From contig CAVVBC010000005.1 in NCBI GenBank assembly GCA_963746325.1, forward strand, positions 1-64,000: a stretch of DNA of 64,000 nt, written 5' to 3'. Below are positions 43,000 through 55,032 of this stretch, piece by piece (the first letter of the stretch is position 1; every line of letters begins with the position of its first letter). The position numbers and the translations under genes were made by a program. The notes under the pieces were generated by a model. The model saw only the letters and a program-made list of their open reading frames with translations, ran no database searches and had not been told where the DNA came from. Source of the DNA: RPQJ01 sp963746325 (GTDB lineage Bacteria > Pseudomonadota > Gammaproteobacteria > Steroidobacterales > Steroidobacteraceae).

Positions 43000-43153
43000 T
43001 GGTGACCGCCGTCACGGCGACAGCCGCCTGGTGGCGACCAGGAGGGCATGGACGCGGGACGGAGCGGGTGCGTTTGGCAATGCAGGAGTCTCGACGGTGG
43101 GAGGTGCGACAGTCTATTGTCGCAGGCCTCGTACCGTCCAACGCCCGCCAGCC

Positions 43154-44939
43154 ATGCCCATGCTCGATCCGGTCCGCGCACGCGCGACTACGCTCTGTTT
43201 TGCCGCTCGCGCTGCTGGGCGCCGCGGGCGGCTGTCGCAATGCGCCGGCCCCCGCGGACTCGTCCGGGCTGGCCAAGCCGACAGCGACAGCCGGCCGCTG
43301 CGCGGGTCGAGCTCACGCCAGGAGTAGCGGCCGCCCATCCCTACGCGGTGGACGCGGGCCTGGCGGTGTTGCGCGCGGGTGGCGGCGCCGCGGATGCCGC
43401 GGTCGCCGTGCAGGCGGCGCTGGGGCTGGTCGAGCCGCAGAGCTCGGGGCTCGGTGGCGGCGCCTTCCTGCTGTACTACGACGCGCAGACCGGCGCGATC
43501 ACCGCTTTCAACGGTCGCGAGACCGCACCTGCGGGCGCCACGCCCGACATGTTCCTCGACCAGGATGGCAAGCCGCTTTCGTACAGCGACGCGGTCACCA
43601 GCGGACGCTCGACCGGCGTGCCGGGTGCCGTCGCGATGCTGGGGCTGGCACATTCGAAGCACGGTCGCCTGCCGTGGGCCGACCTCTTCGACGAGCCCGT
43701 GCGACTGGCAGCGGACGGCTTCGTCGTGCCGCAGCGGCTCGGGCGCTTCGCCAACAGCACGTTCGCGCAGGCGACGTTGCCCGATGCGCGCGCATTGTTC
43801 ACGCATGCGGACGGCACCACCATCAAGGCCGGCGACACACTGCGCAACCCGGCCTATGCCGAGACGTTGCGCACCATCGCCGACCCAGGGGCCGCGCGCA
43901 CTGCTCGAAGGTCCGCTCGCGGCGAAGATCGTCGAGCGCACGCGAGCCGAACCGCGCCCAGGCACGCTCACGCTCGCAGATATGGCAGCGTTCGAGCCCA
44001 CCGTCGTCCGCGCCGCTCTGCAAGCCGTTTCGCGTCTACTGGTGTGCGTGCCGCCGCCGCCCTCGAGCGGTGTCGGCGTGCTCGAACTGCTCGGCTTGCT
44101 CGAACGCACCGACATCGCCGCACGCGGGCCCGCCGATCCGCAGGCCTGGTTCCTGTTTGCCGAAGCGAGCCGGCTGATGTACGCGGACCGTGACCGCTAC
44201 GTGGCCGACCCGCGTTACACCTCGGTCCCGGTCGAGGGACTGCTCGATGCGCGGTATCTCGACGAGCGGGCCCGCCTGATCGGTGAGCGTGCCGCGACGA
44301 CGGCACCGGCCGCCGGTTCGCCGCCAGGCACGCTGCTGACACGCCAGCGGCGCCGATGCGACGGCCGACGTGCCGGGCACGAGTCATTTCGTCGTCGTGG
44401 ACGATGAAGGCGACGTAGTCTCCATGACCACGTCTGTCGAGTCGCTGTTCGGCTCGGGTCGCGCCGTGGGCGGTTTCTTCCTCAACAACCAGCTGACCGA
44501 CTTCTCGTTCACTGCGGTCGACGAGCAGGGACGCGCGGTTGCGAATGCGGTGGCGGGAGGCAAGCGCCCACGCTCGTCGATGTCGCCGGTCATCGTCCTG
44601 CGCAAGGACGACGGCGCCTTCGTTGCGGCCCTGGGATCACCCGGTGGGTCGGCCATCCTCGCCTACAACGTCAAGGCGCTGGTCGGCCTGCTCGCCTGGG
44701 ACCTGCCGCTGCAGGCCGCCATCAACCTGCCCAACGTGATCGCTCGCGGTGCCGACTTCTATGGCGAGATGCCGCGCATCTCGCCCGAACTCGCCGCACA
44801 GCTCGCGACGAAAGGCATTGCGCTCAAGTCAGGGCGCGGCGAGGAATCGGGCCTGCACGGCGTGGCCGTGCGGGGCACGCCGCCGGCGTTCGAAGCCGGC
44901 GCCGACCCGCGGCGCGAAGGCGTCTGGAAGCCGCGCTAA
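43154..44939 (+). CDS. Gamma-glutamyltransferase, lipoprotein (frame broken four times)
   Basis: Ntn-hydrolase that transfers or hydrolyses gamma-glutamyl groups, e.g. of glutathione, in the periplasm. Four extra bases (TTTT 43198-43201, GG 43293-43294, CC 43892-43893, near 44341) split it into five pieces that join cleanly: lipoprotein signal LPLALLGAAGGC; AAAHPYAVDAGLAVLRAGGG; LVEPQSSGLGGGAFLLYYDA; FNGRETAPAGATPDMF; then RALLEGPLAAKIVERTRAEP; and VPGTSHFVVVDDEGDVVSMT with the nucleophilic Thr before SHF, where autocleavage would occur; then SSMSPVIVLRKDDGAFVAAL, GSPGGSAI. Repaired length is about 594 residues, typical. It is divergent from the amidohydrolase. Confidence 0.85.
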
Positions 44940-44942
44940 CGA

Positions 44943-46294
44943 TCAGTCCGGCAGGGCCCTCGACATCCCCGCCCGTGTCAGTTGCACGACGACGGGCGAC
45001 AGGGCCAGCAGCGCAATCAGGTTCGGGATCGCCATCAGTGCGTTGAGCGTATCGGCAATCGTCCACGCGAGGTCGAGCTGCGTGATCGCGCCGAAGAAGA
45101 CCATGATCGTCCACACGATGCGGTACGGCATGATGGTCCAGTCGCCGACCAGGAACTGCCAGCAGCGCTCACCGTAGTAGGCCCACCCGAGGATGGTGGT
45201 GAGCGCGAAGATGCCGAGCGCGATGGCGACGAGTTCGCCGCCGATACCGGGCATCGCCGACTGGAACGCGAGCTGCGTCAACGCCGCGCCCGTCTCGCCC
45301 GATTGCCACGCACCCGAGACGACGATCGCGAGACCCGTCATCGTGCAGACGACGATCGTGTCGAAGAACGTGCCCATCATGCCGATCATGCCGCTGCGCA
45401 CCGGATCGTTGCTCATGCCCGCTGCCTGCGCGATGCCCGCCGTGCCGAGGCCCGCCTCGTTCGAGAAGATGCCGCGCGCCACGCCGTAGCGGATCGCAGC
45501 GATCATCGCCGCGCCGGCGAAGCCGCCGACCGCCGCGGTGCCCGTGAACGCCGTCTCGAAGATGAGCGCGAAGCGCGTGCGGAATCCGGTCGAAGTGGAC
45601 GACCAGCACGACCAGTGGCCGCCAGCACGTAGCCGATCGCCATGAACGGCACCAGCCAGTTCGCGACGGACGCGATGCGCTTGATGCCGCCGAGGATCAC
45701 GGCGCCGGTGATGACGGTGAGCACCACGCCCGTCACGACCGGGCTGATGTCGAACGAGCCCTGCATGGCCGCGGCGATGCTGTTGGACTGCACCATGTTG
45801 CCGATGCCGAAGCCGGCCAGGCCGCCGAACAGCGCGAACAGCGTGCCGAGCCAGGCCCAGCGCGGGCCGAGACCGTTGCGGATCGCATACATCGGACCGC
45901 CGACGAAGCGGCCCTTGGCGTCGCGCTCGCGGAAATGCACGGCCAGCAGGACCTCGGCGTACTTGGTGGCCATGCCGACCAGCGCCGTCATCCACATCCA
46001 GAACACGGCGCCCGGGCCGCCGAGTGCGACTGCAGTCGCGACACCCGCGATGTTGCCGACACCGATGGTCGCAGCGAGGCAAGTCATCAATGCGGCGTAG
46101 GGGCTGACTTCGCCGTGGGCCTCGTCGCCGCCACGGCCGTTCCAGACCAGTCGCAGACCGGCGCCGATCTTGCGGATCGGCATGCCGCCCAGGCGCACCT
46201 GCAGGTAGAAGCCCGTGCCCAGGATGAGGGCGAGCATCGCCGGACCCCAGACGAAAGAATCGACGGCGTTGATCCAGGCGGCAAAAGCTTCCAT
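44943..46294 (-). CDS. Sodium:alanine symporter family protein (AGCS) (frame broken twice, near 45616 and 45575)
   Basis: Na+-coupled uptake of alanine or glycine. It starts MEAFAAWINAVDSFVWGPAM and has the AGCS signatures CLAATIGVGNIAGVATAVAL, MWMTALVGMATKYAEVLLAV and GGPMYAIRNGLG. Two extra bases interrupt AALVVLVVHFDRIPHAFALI, and it then continues TAFTGTAAVGGFAGAAMIAA, IFSNEAGLGTAGIAQAA, FFDTIVVCTMTGLAIVVSGA and FALTTILGWAYYGERCWQFL. The repaired length of about 450 matches the family with 10-11 helices. It is convergent with gamma-glutamyltransferase (3 bases apart). Amino acids freed by the peptidases and transferase next door would be obvious cargo. Confidence 0.88.
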
Positions 46295-46327
46295 GAATTT
46301 CCCTGCGTGCAATAGTGACGGGCGGTC

Positions 46328-46344
46328 GCCGCCGCCTCGGCGGC
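46328..46344 (-). terminator. Hairpin after the phosphoesterase gene
   Basis: GCCGCCG-CCT-CGGCGGC, a perfect 7-bp stem, begins just past the phosphoesterase stop (46353, leftward) and ahead of the symporter start (46294). No U-tract is visible. It may separate the two transcripts. Confidence 0.4.
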
Positions 46345-46352
46345 ACGTTACC

Positions 46353-47297
46353 TCAGTTCGCTGCGGCGCGACAGCGCGCCTGCCCCGCGTCGCGCACGCT
46401 CCGGTCCACGTCGACGAACTGCCAGGTGTAGCCAGCGGGAGCGAGCGACAGCTTGAGCACGCCGTGCGCCAGCACCCGGGATTCGCTGCGGTAAGGCGGC
46501 TTCCAGAAGCCGAACAGCTGCGTGCCGCCGGTGCCGATCACGAACTGCCGCGGCGCATTGCCGTCGGGTGGGGAGCTTCCATCTGCCGCGAGCGGCCCGA
46601 AGCGCTCGTAGAAATGTTCGTGCCCGCCCAGCACCAGGTCGGCGCCGTACTCGTCGAGCAGACGCCAGAACGGGCGCATGTGTTCGCCCGATCCCCGGTG
46701 CAATCCGGATGAGTACAGCGGCGCGTGCCAGGCCACCAGCACGCACCCCGGCGACTCGCCGGCGGAGCGCGCTCGTTCCTGGGCGAGCGCCTGTTCGAGC
46801 CACCGGTACTGGGCGTCGAGCGCGCTGCCCGTGACGTTGCTGTCGAGCGCGACCAGCAGCCACTGCGGCGTAAGGCGTCGCGCATGCGCGATGAACTGCG
46901 CGTCGGGCGGTCGCTGCGGCTGGAAGTAGTCGACGAATGCACTGGCATCGCCCGCGACGTAGTCGTGGTTGCCGGGAATCGCAAGGGTCGTGCGCCGGTG
47001 CACGCCCCAGGTGGGTTCGTAGCACGACGCCAGCGTCGCGGCATCGGCATGCTGGTAGGCCATGTCGCCGAGGCCGAGCACGATCCCACCCTCGGGCACC
47101 AGCGCGGCGGTGCGCGCCGCCATCGACTCGCCCGGGGGGTGTCGGCGGCAGTCTGCAATATCGCCGACCGCGTACACGTCGAGAGCACCAGGCACACTCG
47201 CCGGAATGGCGTCGGCGTGCGGGGCGCGCGTCACGCCCACGCAGCCGCCCAGCGCGAGCATGGGAAGCAGGACCAGCAGCTTTCGCAGTTTGAACAT
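46353..47297 (-). CDS. Metallophosphoesterase, lipoprotein, purple-acid-phosphatase-like (314 aa)
   Basis: Calcineurin-like phosphoesterase. It has a lipoprotein signal (FKLRKLLVLLPMLALGGC) and metal motifs DVYAVGDIADC (D-x), VLGLGDMAY (GD), IPGNHDYVAGDA (GNHD), VAWHAPLYSSGLH (H) and LVLGGHEHFYERF (GHxH). This is the full five-block set of a dinuclear metal site, in the arrangement typical of secreted acid-phosphatase-like proteins. The ATG at 47297 overlaps the glycosylase stop (TGATG), so the two are coupled. The mature protein would sit at the periplasm or outer membrane; the substrate is unknown. Confidence 0.88.
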   Translation of the reverse strand: MFKLRKLLVLLPMLALGGCVGVTRAPHADAIPASVPGALDVYAVGDIADCRRHPPGESMAARTAALVPEGGIVLGLGDMAYQHADAATLASCYEPTWGVHRRTTLAIPGNHDYVAGDASAFVDYFQPQRPPDAQFIAHARRLTPQWLLVALDSNVTGSALDAQYRWLEQALAQERARSAGESPGCVLVAWHAPLYSSGLHRGSGEHMRPFWRLLDEYGADLVLGGHEHFYERFGPLAADGSSPPDGNAPRQFVIGTGGTQLFGFWKPPYRSESRVLAHGVLKLSLAPAGYTWQFVDVDRSVRDAGQARCRAAAN

Positions 47298-47815
47298 CAC
47301 CCACCCAGCAACGTCGTGAGCAGGCGCCAGTGCTCGAGCTTCTGCCCGTAGCGGAGCGATGCGTGCGCAGGGCTGGTCGATGGCAGCCGGTGCAGCGGCA
47401 ACGCGGCCTGGGCTGCGGGCAGACCCGGCAGCACGCGTCGCAGGTACAACTGGTGCGCGGCGCCACCGTTCGCACACACGTGGGCGATGCGGGGATGCGA
47501 GGCGAGAAAACCCGCGAAATCATTGATGACGATCGTGTCCCGCTTGATCGCGGTATCGAGGCTGCCAGGGCGCACGGCGGCCTGGCAAACATCCCATAGC
47601 GCGACGCCGCTGCTGCGCAGCCGCTCGGCGCGTTGTGCGTACGGCAGGTCCGGGCCGGCTGCAAACAACTCGCCCATGATGCGCCAGAAGGCGTTCTGCG
47701 GCTGCGCGTAGTACTGCTGGGCGGCAAGCGATGCCTGGCCCGGCAGCGAGCCGAGAACCAGGATCTTTGCGTCAGCGGCGGCGATCGGCGGGAAGCCGCG
47801 GGATGGAGTTGGCAT
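47297..47815 (-). CDS. DNA-deoxyinosine glycosylase, UDG superfamily family 6 (172 aa)
   Basis: Hypoxanthine-DNA glycosylase type of the uracil-DNA glycosylase superfamily. AKILVLGSLPGQASLAAQQY with AQPQNAFWRIMGELF forms motif 1, where Asn is the catalytic residue of this subfamily; VALWDVCQAAVRPGSLDTAI follows; the C-terminal LHRLPSTSPAHASL is motif 2 (SPA). It is a base-excision-repair enzyme for deaminated adenine. It lies 18 bases downstream of fadA and overlaps the phosphoesterase start (TGATG). Normal length. Confidence 0.88.
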   Translation of the reverse strand: MPTPSRGFPPIAAADAKILVLGSLPGQASLAAQQYYAQPQNAFWRIMGELFAAGPDLPYAQRAERLRSSGVALWDVCQAAVRPGSLDTAIKRDTIVINDFAGFLASHPRIAHVCANGGAAHQLYLRRVLPGLPAAQAALPLHRLPSTSPAHASLRYGQKLEHWRLLTTLLGG

Positions 47816-47833
47816 CCCGCGGACGTTACAGCA

Positions 47834-49009
47834 TCAAGTGCGCTCAATGATCGTGCTGATGCCCTGGCCGAGCCCGATGCACATCGTGGCGACACCCAGC
47901 GTGGCGCCCTGCTGCTCCATCACGTTGACGAGCGCCGTCGTGATGCGCGCACCGGAGCAACCCAGCGGGTGGCCCAAGGCGATCGCGCCGCCATTCAGGT
48001 TCACCTTGGTGTCGAACGAGTCCATCAGGCCCAGGTCCTTGATGACCGGCAACGACTGTGCCGCGAAAGCCTCGTTGAGCTCGGCAATCTGGATGTCTTC
48101 CATCTTGAGGCCCGCGCGCTTGAGCGCCTTCTTCGTCGCCGGCACCGGGCCGTAACCCATGATCGCCGGGTCGCAACCCGCCACGGCCATCGCACGGATC
48201 TTCGCGCGCGGCTTGAGGCCGAGCGCCTTGGCACGCTCGTAGCTCATCACGAGCATGGCGGAAGCGCCGTCGGAGATCGCCGAGGACGAACCCGCCGTCA
48301 CCGTGCCGCCCTTCGGATCGAAGGCCGGCGGCAGCGCCGCCAGCGTTTCGACGGTGGTCTCCGGACGAATCACTTCGTCGATCTCGCAGAGCACGCGCGC
48401 GCCGACCGCGTCGTGACCTTCGATGCCGACGATTTCGTTCTTGTAGCGACCCGTCTGCGTCGCCTCCCAGGCCTTGGCGTGCGAGCGCGCCGCGAACTGG
48501 TCCTGCATCTCGCGCGTGATGCCGTGCATGCGGCCGAGCATCTCGGCGGTCAGGCCCATCATGTTCGACGCCTTCGCGTACTGCGTCGACGCGGCCGGGT
48601 TCAGGTCGATGCCGTGCATCATGTTGACGTGACCCATGTGCTCGACGCCGCCGATCACGAACACGTCGCCCTGGCCCGTCATGATCTGCGCCGCCGCAGT
48701 GTGCAGCGCCTGCATCGACGAGCCGCAGAGCCGGTTGACGGTCTGGCCCGGCACCGTGTGCGGCAGGCCGGCCAGCAGCAGCGCATTGCGGGCAATGTTC
48801 ATGCCCTGCTCCAGCGTCTGGTTGACGCAGCCCCAGATCACGTCCTCGACCTCTTTCATGTCGAGGCCCGGATTGCGGCGGAACAGCGCCTTGATCAGCT
48901 CCGCCGAGAGCGTCTCGGCGCGGACGTTGCGGAACATGCCACCCTTCGAGCGGCCCATCGCTGTGCGGACGCCATCGACGATGACGACATCGCGGGGATT
49001 GAGACTCAT
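47834..49009 (-). CDS. fadA: Acetyl-CoA C-acyltransferase, beta-oxidation thiolase (391 aa)
   Basis: 3-ketoacyl-CoA thiolase, the beta chain of the fatty acid oxidation complex. The nucleophilic Cys95 is in NRLCGSSMQALHTAAAQI; the GHP active site is GGAIALGHPLGCSGAR; the second Cys is in MCIGLGQGISTI near the C-terminus. MSLNPRDVVIVDGVRTAMGR is the classic FadA start, with AGGAGAG upstream. It follows fadB by 34 bases. It releases acetyl-CoA from 3-ketoacyl-CoA in the final step of each cycle. Confidence 0.96.
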   Translation of the reverse strand: MSLNPRDVVIVDGVRTAMGRSKGGMFRNVRAETLSAELIKALFRRNPGLDMKEVEDVIWGCVNQTLEQGMNIARNALLLAGLPHTVPGQTVNRLCGSSMQALHTAAAQIMTGQGDVFVIGGVEHMGHVNMMHGIDLNPAASTQYAKASNMMGLTAEMLGRMHGITREMQDQFAARSHAKAWEATQTGRYKNEIVGIEGHDAVGARVLCEIDEVIRPETTVETLAALPPAFDPKGGTVTAGSSSAISDGASAMLVMSYERAKALGLKPRAKIRAMAVAGCDPAIMGYGPVPATKKALKRAGLKMEDIQIAELNEAFAAQSLPVIKDLGLMDSFDTKVNLNGGAIALGHPLGCSGARITTALVNVMEQQGATLGVATMCIGLGQGISTIIERT

Positions 49010-49043
49010 CTTGATCTCTCCTGTAATTCCGTGAGGGCCGCGG

Positions 49044-51197
<2,154 letters not shown>

Positions 51198-51365
51198 GAG
51201 TCTCTCCCTACGTCAGGTTCACCGCGTCGCCGGATGGACGTGGCTCAGCGCCCAAGTTTGCGGCACTGCAACAGAATTTGTAATGGGGGATTGCTCGTCC
51301 AGCCACCTCTCGCGCCTGCCGGAGAGGTCGACCGCAGGCCGGAGGAAGGCTTTTAAAACAGCGAC

Positions 51366-52529
51366 TTACGTAAGCTTCCGGTCGTCCAGCCCGAAGCCAC
51401 GGGAGATGATTTCCTTCATGACCTCCGACGTGCCGGCATAGATCCGCGAGACCCGGGCGTCCGTGAAGGACCGGGCGATCCGGTATTCCTCCATGTAGCC
51501 AGCCCCGCCGAACAGCTGCAGGCACTCGTCGGCCGTCCGGAACTCGAGTTCGCTGGTCAGCAGCTTGGCCTCGGCGGCAAGGTCGGCACTGAGCCGCCCC
51601 TGCAGGTGCTCCAGCACGAGCGTGTCGACGAACACCTGCGCCGAGTCGATCTGCGCCCGCAACTCGGCGAGCTTGAAGCGCGTGTTCTGGAAGGCGCCGA
51701 GCGGCTTGCCGAACATGCGCCGCTCCTTGACCCAGTCGAGCGTCAGGTCCCAGGCCACCTGCGCGCCGGTCGTGTACTGCACCGCGCCGATCAGGCGCTC
51801 TTCGGCGAGGAAATGCGTCAGGTAATGAAAGCCCTTGGCCGGGTCGCCCAGCACGTTGGCCTTGGGCACCTTCACGTCCCGGAAGAAAAGTTCCGACGTG
51901 TCCTGCGCGTGCAAGCCGATCTTCTGCAGATGCCGCCCGCGCTCGAAGCCTTCCATGCCGCGCTCGACGACGAACAGGCCGATGCCGTAGCGCTGGTCGG
52001 GCACGGTGCGCGCCGCCACCACGACGACGTCGGCGAGCTGGCCGTTGGAAATGTAGGTCTTGGAGCCGTTCAGCAACCAGTGGTCGCCCCGGTCCTCGGC
52101 GCGGGTCTTCATGCCCGCAACGTCGCTGCCGGCGCCCGGCTCCGTCATGGCGACGGCGAGGATCTTCTCGCCCCGCACGAACGCAGGCAGGAAGCGGGAC
52201 TTCTGCTCGTCGTTGCCGAGCTGGCCGAAGTACGGACCGACCAGGCGTGAATGCAGGTTGAGGAAGAAGCCCGGCTCGCCGTGGCGGATGTTCTCCTCGA
52301 TCAACACCTGCTCGTAGCGAAAATCCGCAACGCCCGCACCGCCGTACTGCTCGTCCGCCCAGAGCAGCAGGTAGCCCTGCTCGCCGGCCTTGAGGTAGGC
52401 CTCGCGGTCGACCACGCCGGCCTGCCGCCAGCGCTCGGCATGCGGCGCGATCTCGGCCTGGAAGAAACGGCGGGCGGCGTCGCGAAACGCGTCGTGTTCC
52501 GCCTCGAAAATGGTGCGTCGCATGGCCAT
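51366..52529 (-). CDS. Acyl-CoA dehydrogenase (387 aa)
   Basis: FAD-linked acyl-CoA dehydrogenase, intact. It has LAVAMTEPGAGSDVAGMKTR, KTYISNGQLADVVVVAA, the central beta domain, MFGKPLGAFQNTRFKLAELR, LQLFGGAGYMEEYRIARSFT with the FAD-contacting Gly, and the ending DARVSRIYAGTSEVMKEIIS with the usual ARG/YAGTSE catalytic-loop pattern. The stop codon is part of an exact palindrome CTTACGTAAG at 51364-51373. It is 17 bases downstream of the tetR gene and probably in one transcript with it and the ligase. It supplies enoyl-CoA to FadB. Confidence 0.92.
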   Translation of the reverse strand: MAMRRTIFEAEHDAFRDAARRFFQAEIAPHAERWRQAGVVDREAYLKAGEQGYLLLWADEQYGGAGVADFRYEQVLIEENIRHGEPGFFLNLHSRLVGPYFGQLGNDEQKSRFLPAFVRGEKILAVAMTEPGAGSDVAGMKTRAEDRGDHWLLNGSKTYISNGQLADVVVVAARTVPDQRYGIGLFVVERGMEGFERGRHLQKIGLHAQDTSELFFRDVKVPKANVLGDPAKGFHYLTHFLAEERLIGAVQYTTGAQVAWDLTLDWVKERRMFGKPLGAFQNTRFKLAELRAQIDSAQVFVDTLVLEHLQGRLSADLAAEAKLLTSELEFRTADECLQLFGGAGYMEEYRIARSFTDARVSRIYAGTSEVMKEIISRGFGLDDRKLT

Positions 52530-52546
52530 GGTGCGTGCCCTTGCGC

Positions 52547-53212
52547 CTACTTGGCGCGCGACTTCTTGCCGACCATGCGCTCGACGGTCTGGATCATGTG
52601 CATTACGACGTCGGTGACGGTATAGGCAGTGCGCGGGCGAAACCAGGTGGCCACCCAGGTGAGCATGCCGCTGATCGAGACCGCGACCATGCGTGGCTGG
52701 TCGAGCACGAACTCGCCTGCCGCACTGCCTTCGTCGAGCAGCTGCGCGAGCCGCTGGTCGAACTGCTTGCGCAGTTCCATCAGGTGCTTCTGTTCGGCGG
52801 CCTCGAGGTTCTTCTCTTCGCGGTTGTAGACCACGACGTACTTCTGGTCGCGGATGACGATCGTGGTGACACGCTCGACGATCAGCCGCAGCTTCTCCGC
52901 CGGCGTGATGTCCATCGCCAGCACTTCGTCCTGCGCGGCGATCGACTCGGTGATGCCGAGCTCGCAGATCGCGTTCAGGATCTCGCTCTTGTTGCGGAAG
53001 TACGAATAGAGGAACGGCTTGGTGACGTCGAGCGATTCGGCGATCGAGTCGAGCGTCGTCGCCTCGTACCCTTGCGCAAAGAACAGCTCGCGCGCTTCCT
53101 CGAGGATGCGGCGTCGCTTGAACTCCTGCACCTCGCTGCGCAGCTCGTGCGTCTTGCCCGTTTCAACACTGGTCACCCGGCCGGCCCGGGACGTCGACTT
53201 TGCCGTGGCCAA
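52547..53212 (-). CDS. TetR/AcrR family transcriptional regulator (221 aa)
   Basis: TetR-type repressor. The DNA-binding domain is at about residues 32-80 (FKRRRILEEARELFFAQGYE, TTLDSIAESLDVTKPFLYSY), extended by about 20 residues at the N-terminus. The rest is the helical effector domain with TVTDVVMHMIQTVERMVGKK at the C-terminus. It lies four bases downstream of the acyl-CoA ligase stop and 17 upstream of the dehydrogenase, so it is embedded in the catabolic unit. It likely senses a CoA-activated intermediate and controls the divergent promoter region at 54869-55032. Confidence 0.9.
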   Translation of the reverse strand: MATAKSTSRAGRVTSVETGKTHELRSEVQEFKRRRILEEARELFFAQGYEATTLDSIAESLDVTKPFLYSYFRNKSEILNAICELGITESIAAQDEVLAMDITPAEKLRLIVERVTTIVIRDQKYVVVYNREEKNLEAAEQKHLMELRKQFDQRLAQLLDEGSAAGEFVLDQPRMVAVSISGMLTWVATWFRPRTAYTVTDVVMHMIQTVERMVGKKSRAK

Positions 53213-53216
53213 GGCT

Positions 53217-54868
53217 TCAGCTCCCGATCTTGTCGCGACGGATCACGATACCGGCCTGCTCGCGGTCCCAGGTATCCGGGGTTATCCCCTGCCGGCGCAG
53301 GTCGGCCTTGAGCACCTTGGCCGACGGCGTCTTGGGCAGCTCGGGCAGCACGCGCACGTAGCGCGGAATCATGAAATAGGCGAGCCGTTCGCGCAGGAAC
53401 TCGAGCAGCGCGGCCGGGTCGATCGTCTGGCCCGGCGCCGGCGCGACGATGGCCATCACCTCGTCCTCGCCGAGTTCGCTCGGCACCGCGACGGCAGCCG
53501 CCTCGCGCACGGCCGGGAAGCGCACGATCTCGGCCTCGACCTCGAACGAGGAGATGTTCTCGCCGCGACGGCGAATGGCGTCCTTGATGCGGTCGACGAA
53601 GAAGAAGTTGCCCGTCGGAGTCCTGCCGGAACGCGTCGCCGGTGTGGAACCAGCCGTTGCGCCACGCTCGCGCGGTGGCCTCCGCGTTCTTGTAGTACCC
53701 GCTGTTCATGGCCCACGGACGGTCGGTGCGGACGATCATCTCGCCCACGCTGCCCACCGCAACCTCGCAATCGTTGTCGTCGACGAGCCGCACGTCGACG
53801 CCGGGCCGCACCTTGCCGCACGTGCCACGCACCTGCGGGTTGGGCTCGGAGACGATCGGCGACGAGATCTCCGTCATGTTGAAGATGGTGTACACGTCGA
53901 GCCCGAAGCGCTGGTGGAATTCCTGGGCGCCGTCGTTGAGCGGCACGATGAAGCACTTGCGCACCTTGTGGTCGCGATCCTGCGGACCTGGCGTCGCCTT
54001 CAGCAGGAACGTGGCCATCACGCCGAGCAGGAACACGGCCGTCGTCTGCGTCTCGCGCACCAGCGGCCAGAACGTGTCGGTGGAGAAGCGCTCGGGCAGC
54101 ACGATCGACCCGCCGCGCGCGAGCATCGCGAAGCTGAGGCCCATGCCGCCGATGTGGAACATCGGCATGTTGACCAGGAACCGGTCGGAGCCGTCGATGA
54201 AGTGCCAGGCTTCAGGGCCGGGGTTGGTGTACATGTGCAGGTACGACGAGAGCACGCCTTTCGACGGGCCGGTGGTGCCCGACGTATAGATGATCGACTG
54301 CGTGTCCCACGGCTCGATCGGCCGCGCCAGCGGCTTGAGTGAGCCCTCGTCGCCCGTCGAGCGTCGCAAACAATGTCGCGGGCAGCGGCGCGGGCGGCAG
54401 CGAATCGGTGCCGGTGACGACGATGCGCTCGAGCTTTGCCAGTGCCACTTCCTTGAGGCGCGGCACGAGGTCGGCGTGGACGACGGCCAGCCGGGCGTCG
54501 GAATTCTCGATGACGTGCTCGAGCACCCCGCCGCGATAGGCGGTGTTGATCGGCACGTAGACGGCGCCCAGGTAATTGAGCGCGTAGTACGTGAGCAGCA
54601 TCTCCGGCGTGTTCGGCTGCCAGCAGAGCACGTGCTCACCCTGCCGCACGCCCTGCTGCTGCAGGCCGGCCGCGACGGCGATGACCTTCGCCCGCAGGTC
54701 GCGGTAGGTCCACAGCGCGCCGCCGTCGAAGAGGACGTAGGGCTGGTCGCCACGCTCGCTCGCCCAGCGATCGATGAGGTACCTGACGACGCAACGCTCG
54801 CGCGACGGCACGCGCGGATCGGCATGCGATGCGGATTGTGTCTGTGGCGCAGACGCCGGGCTCGACAT
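53217..54868 (-). CDS. Acyl-CoA ligase (AMP-forming) (frame broken twice, near 54354 and 53612)
   Basis: ATP-dependent activation of an acid to its CoA thioester. The N-terminal piece (MSSPASAPQTQSASHADPRV... WASERGDQPYVLFDGGALWT) is followed, after an extra C in CCC 54353-54355, by SIIYTSGTTGPSKGVLSSYL (P-loop-like phosphate motif), MPMFHIGGMGLSFAML, IFNMTEISSPIVSEPNPQVR and WFHTGDAFRQDSDG. A second extra base (CCC 53611-53613) leads to VDRIKDAIRRRGENISSFEV (hinge and C-terminal domain) and KTPSAKVLKADLRRQG with the catalytic Lys. Repaired it is about 550 residues. It is first in the leftward unit with tetR and acyl-CoA dehydrogenase. The acid is unknown. Confidence 0.88.
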
Positions 54869-54961
54869 GGATTCCCCCTCGCAACGAATCTATTGCAACG
54901 CAGTACGCATCGCTTCCGACTGCTACTGAACGGTCTGCAACGCTTCCCGTTGGTAATACTT

Positions 54962-55029
54962 TGTACACCATCGGTAACGTCGATACAATCGAGGCCGCAG
55001 GGGATTTTCCCGGCTTTTTTGTGGAGCCG
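54962..55029 (+). promoter_or_regulatory. Promoter and structured leader of the Fe-ADH gene
   Basis: TTGTAC (54962-54967) and TACAAT (54985-54990) are 17 bases apart, a good sigma-70 fit. In the leader, GGGA-TTT-TCCC is followed by GGCTTTTT, and CGGCT (55012-55016) can pair with AGCCG (55025-55029), covering part of the GTGGAG ribosome-binding site. Three GCAACG direct repeats (54881, 54895, 54937) lie upstream and could be regulator half-sites. The region also serves the divergent ligase. Confidence 0.45.
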
Positions 55030-55032
55030 TCC

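Noticed and set aside
43154..44939. Gamma-glutamyltransferase as a true pseudogene
   Set aside because: Four breaks are all one extra base, every motif including the nucleophilic Thr is intact, and codon usage is unchanged, which points to sequence error.
51364..51373. Palindrome CTTACGTAAG as an operator
   Set aside because: It spans the stop codon of the acyl-CoA dehydrogenase gene and lies after, not before, the coding region; likely incidental.
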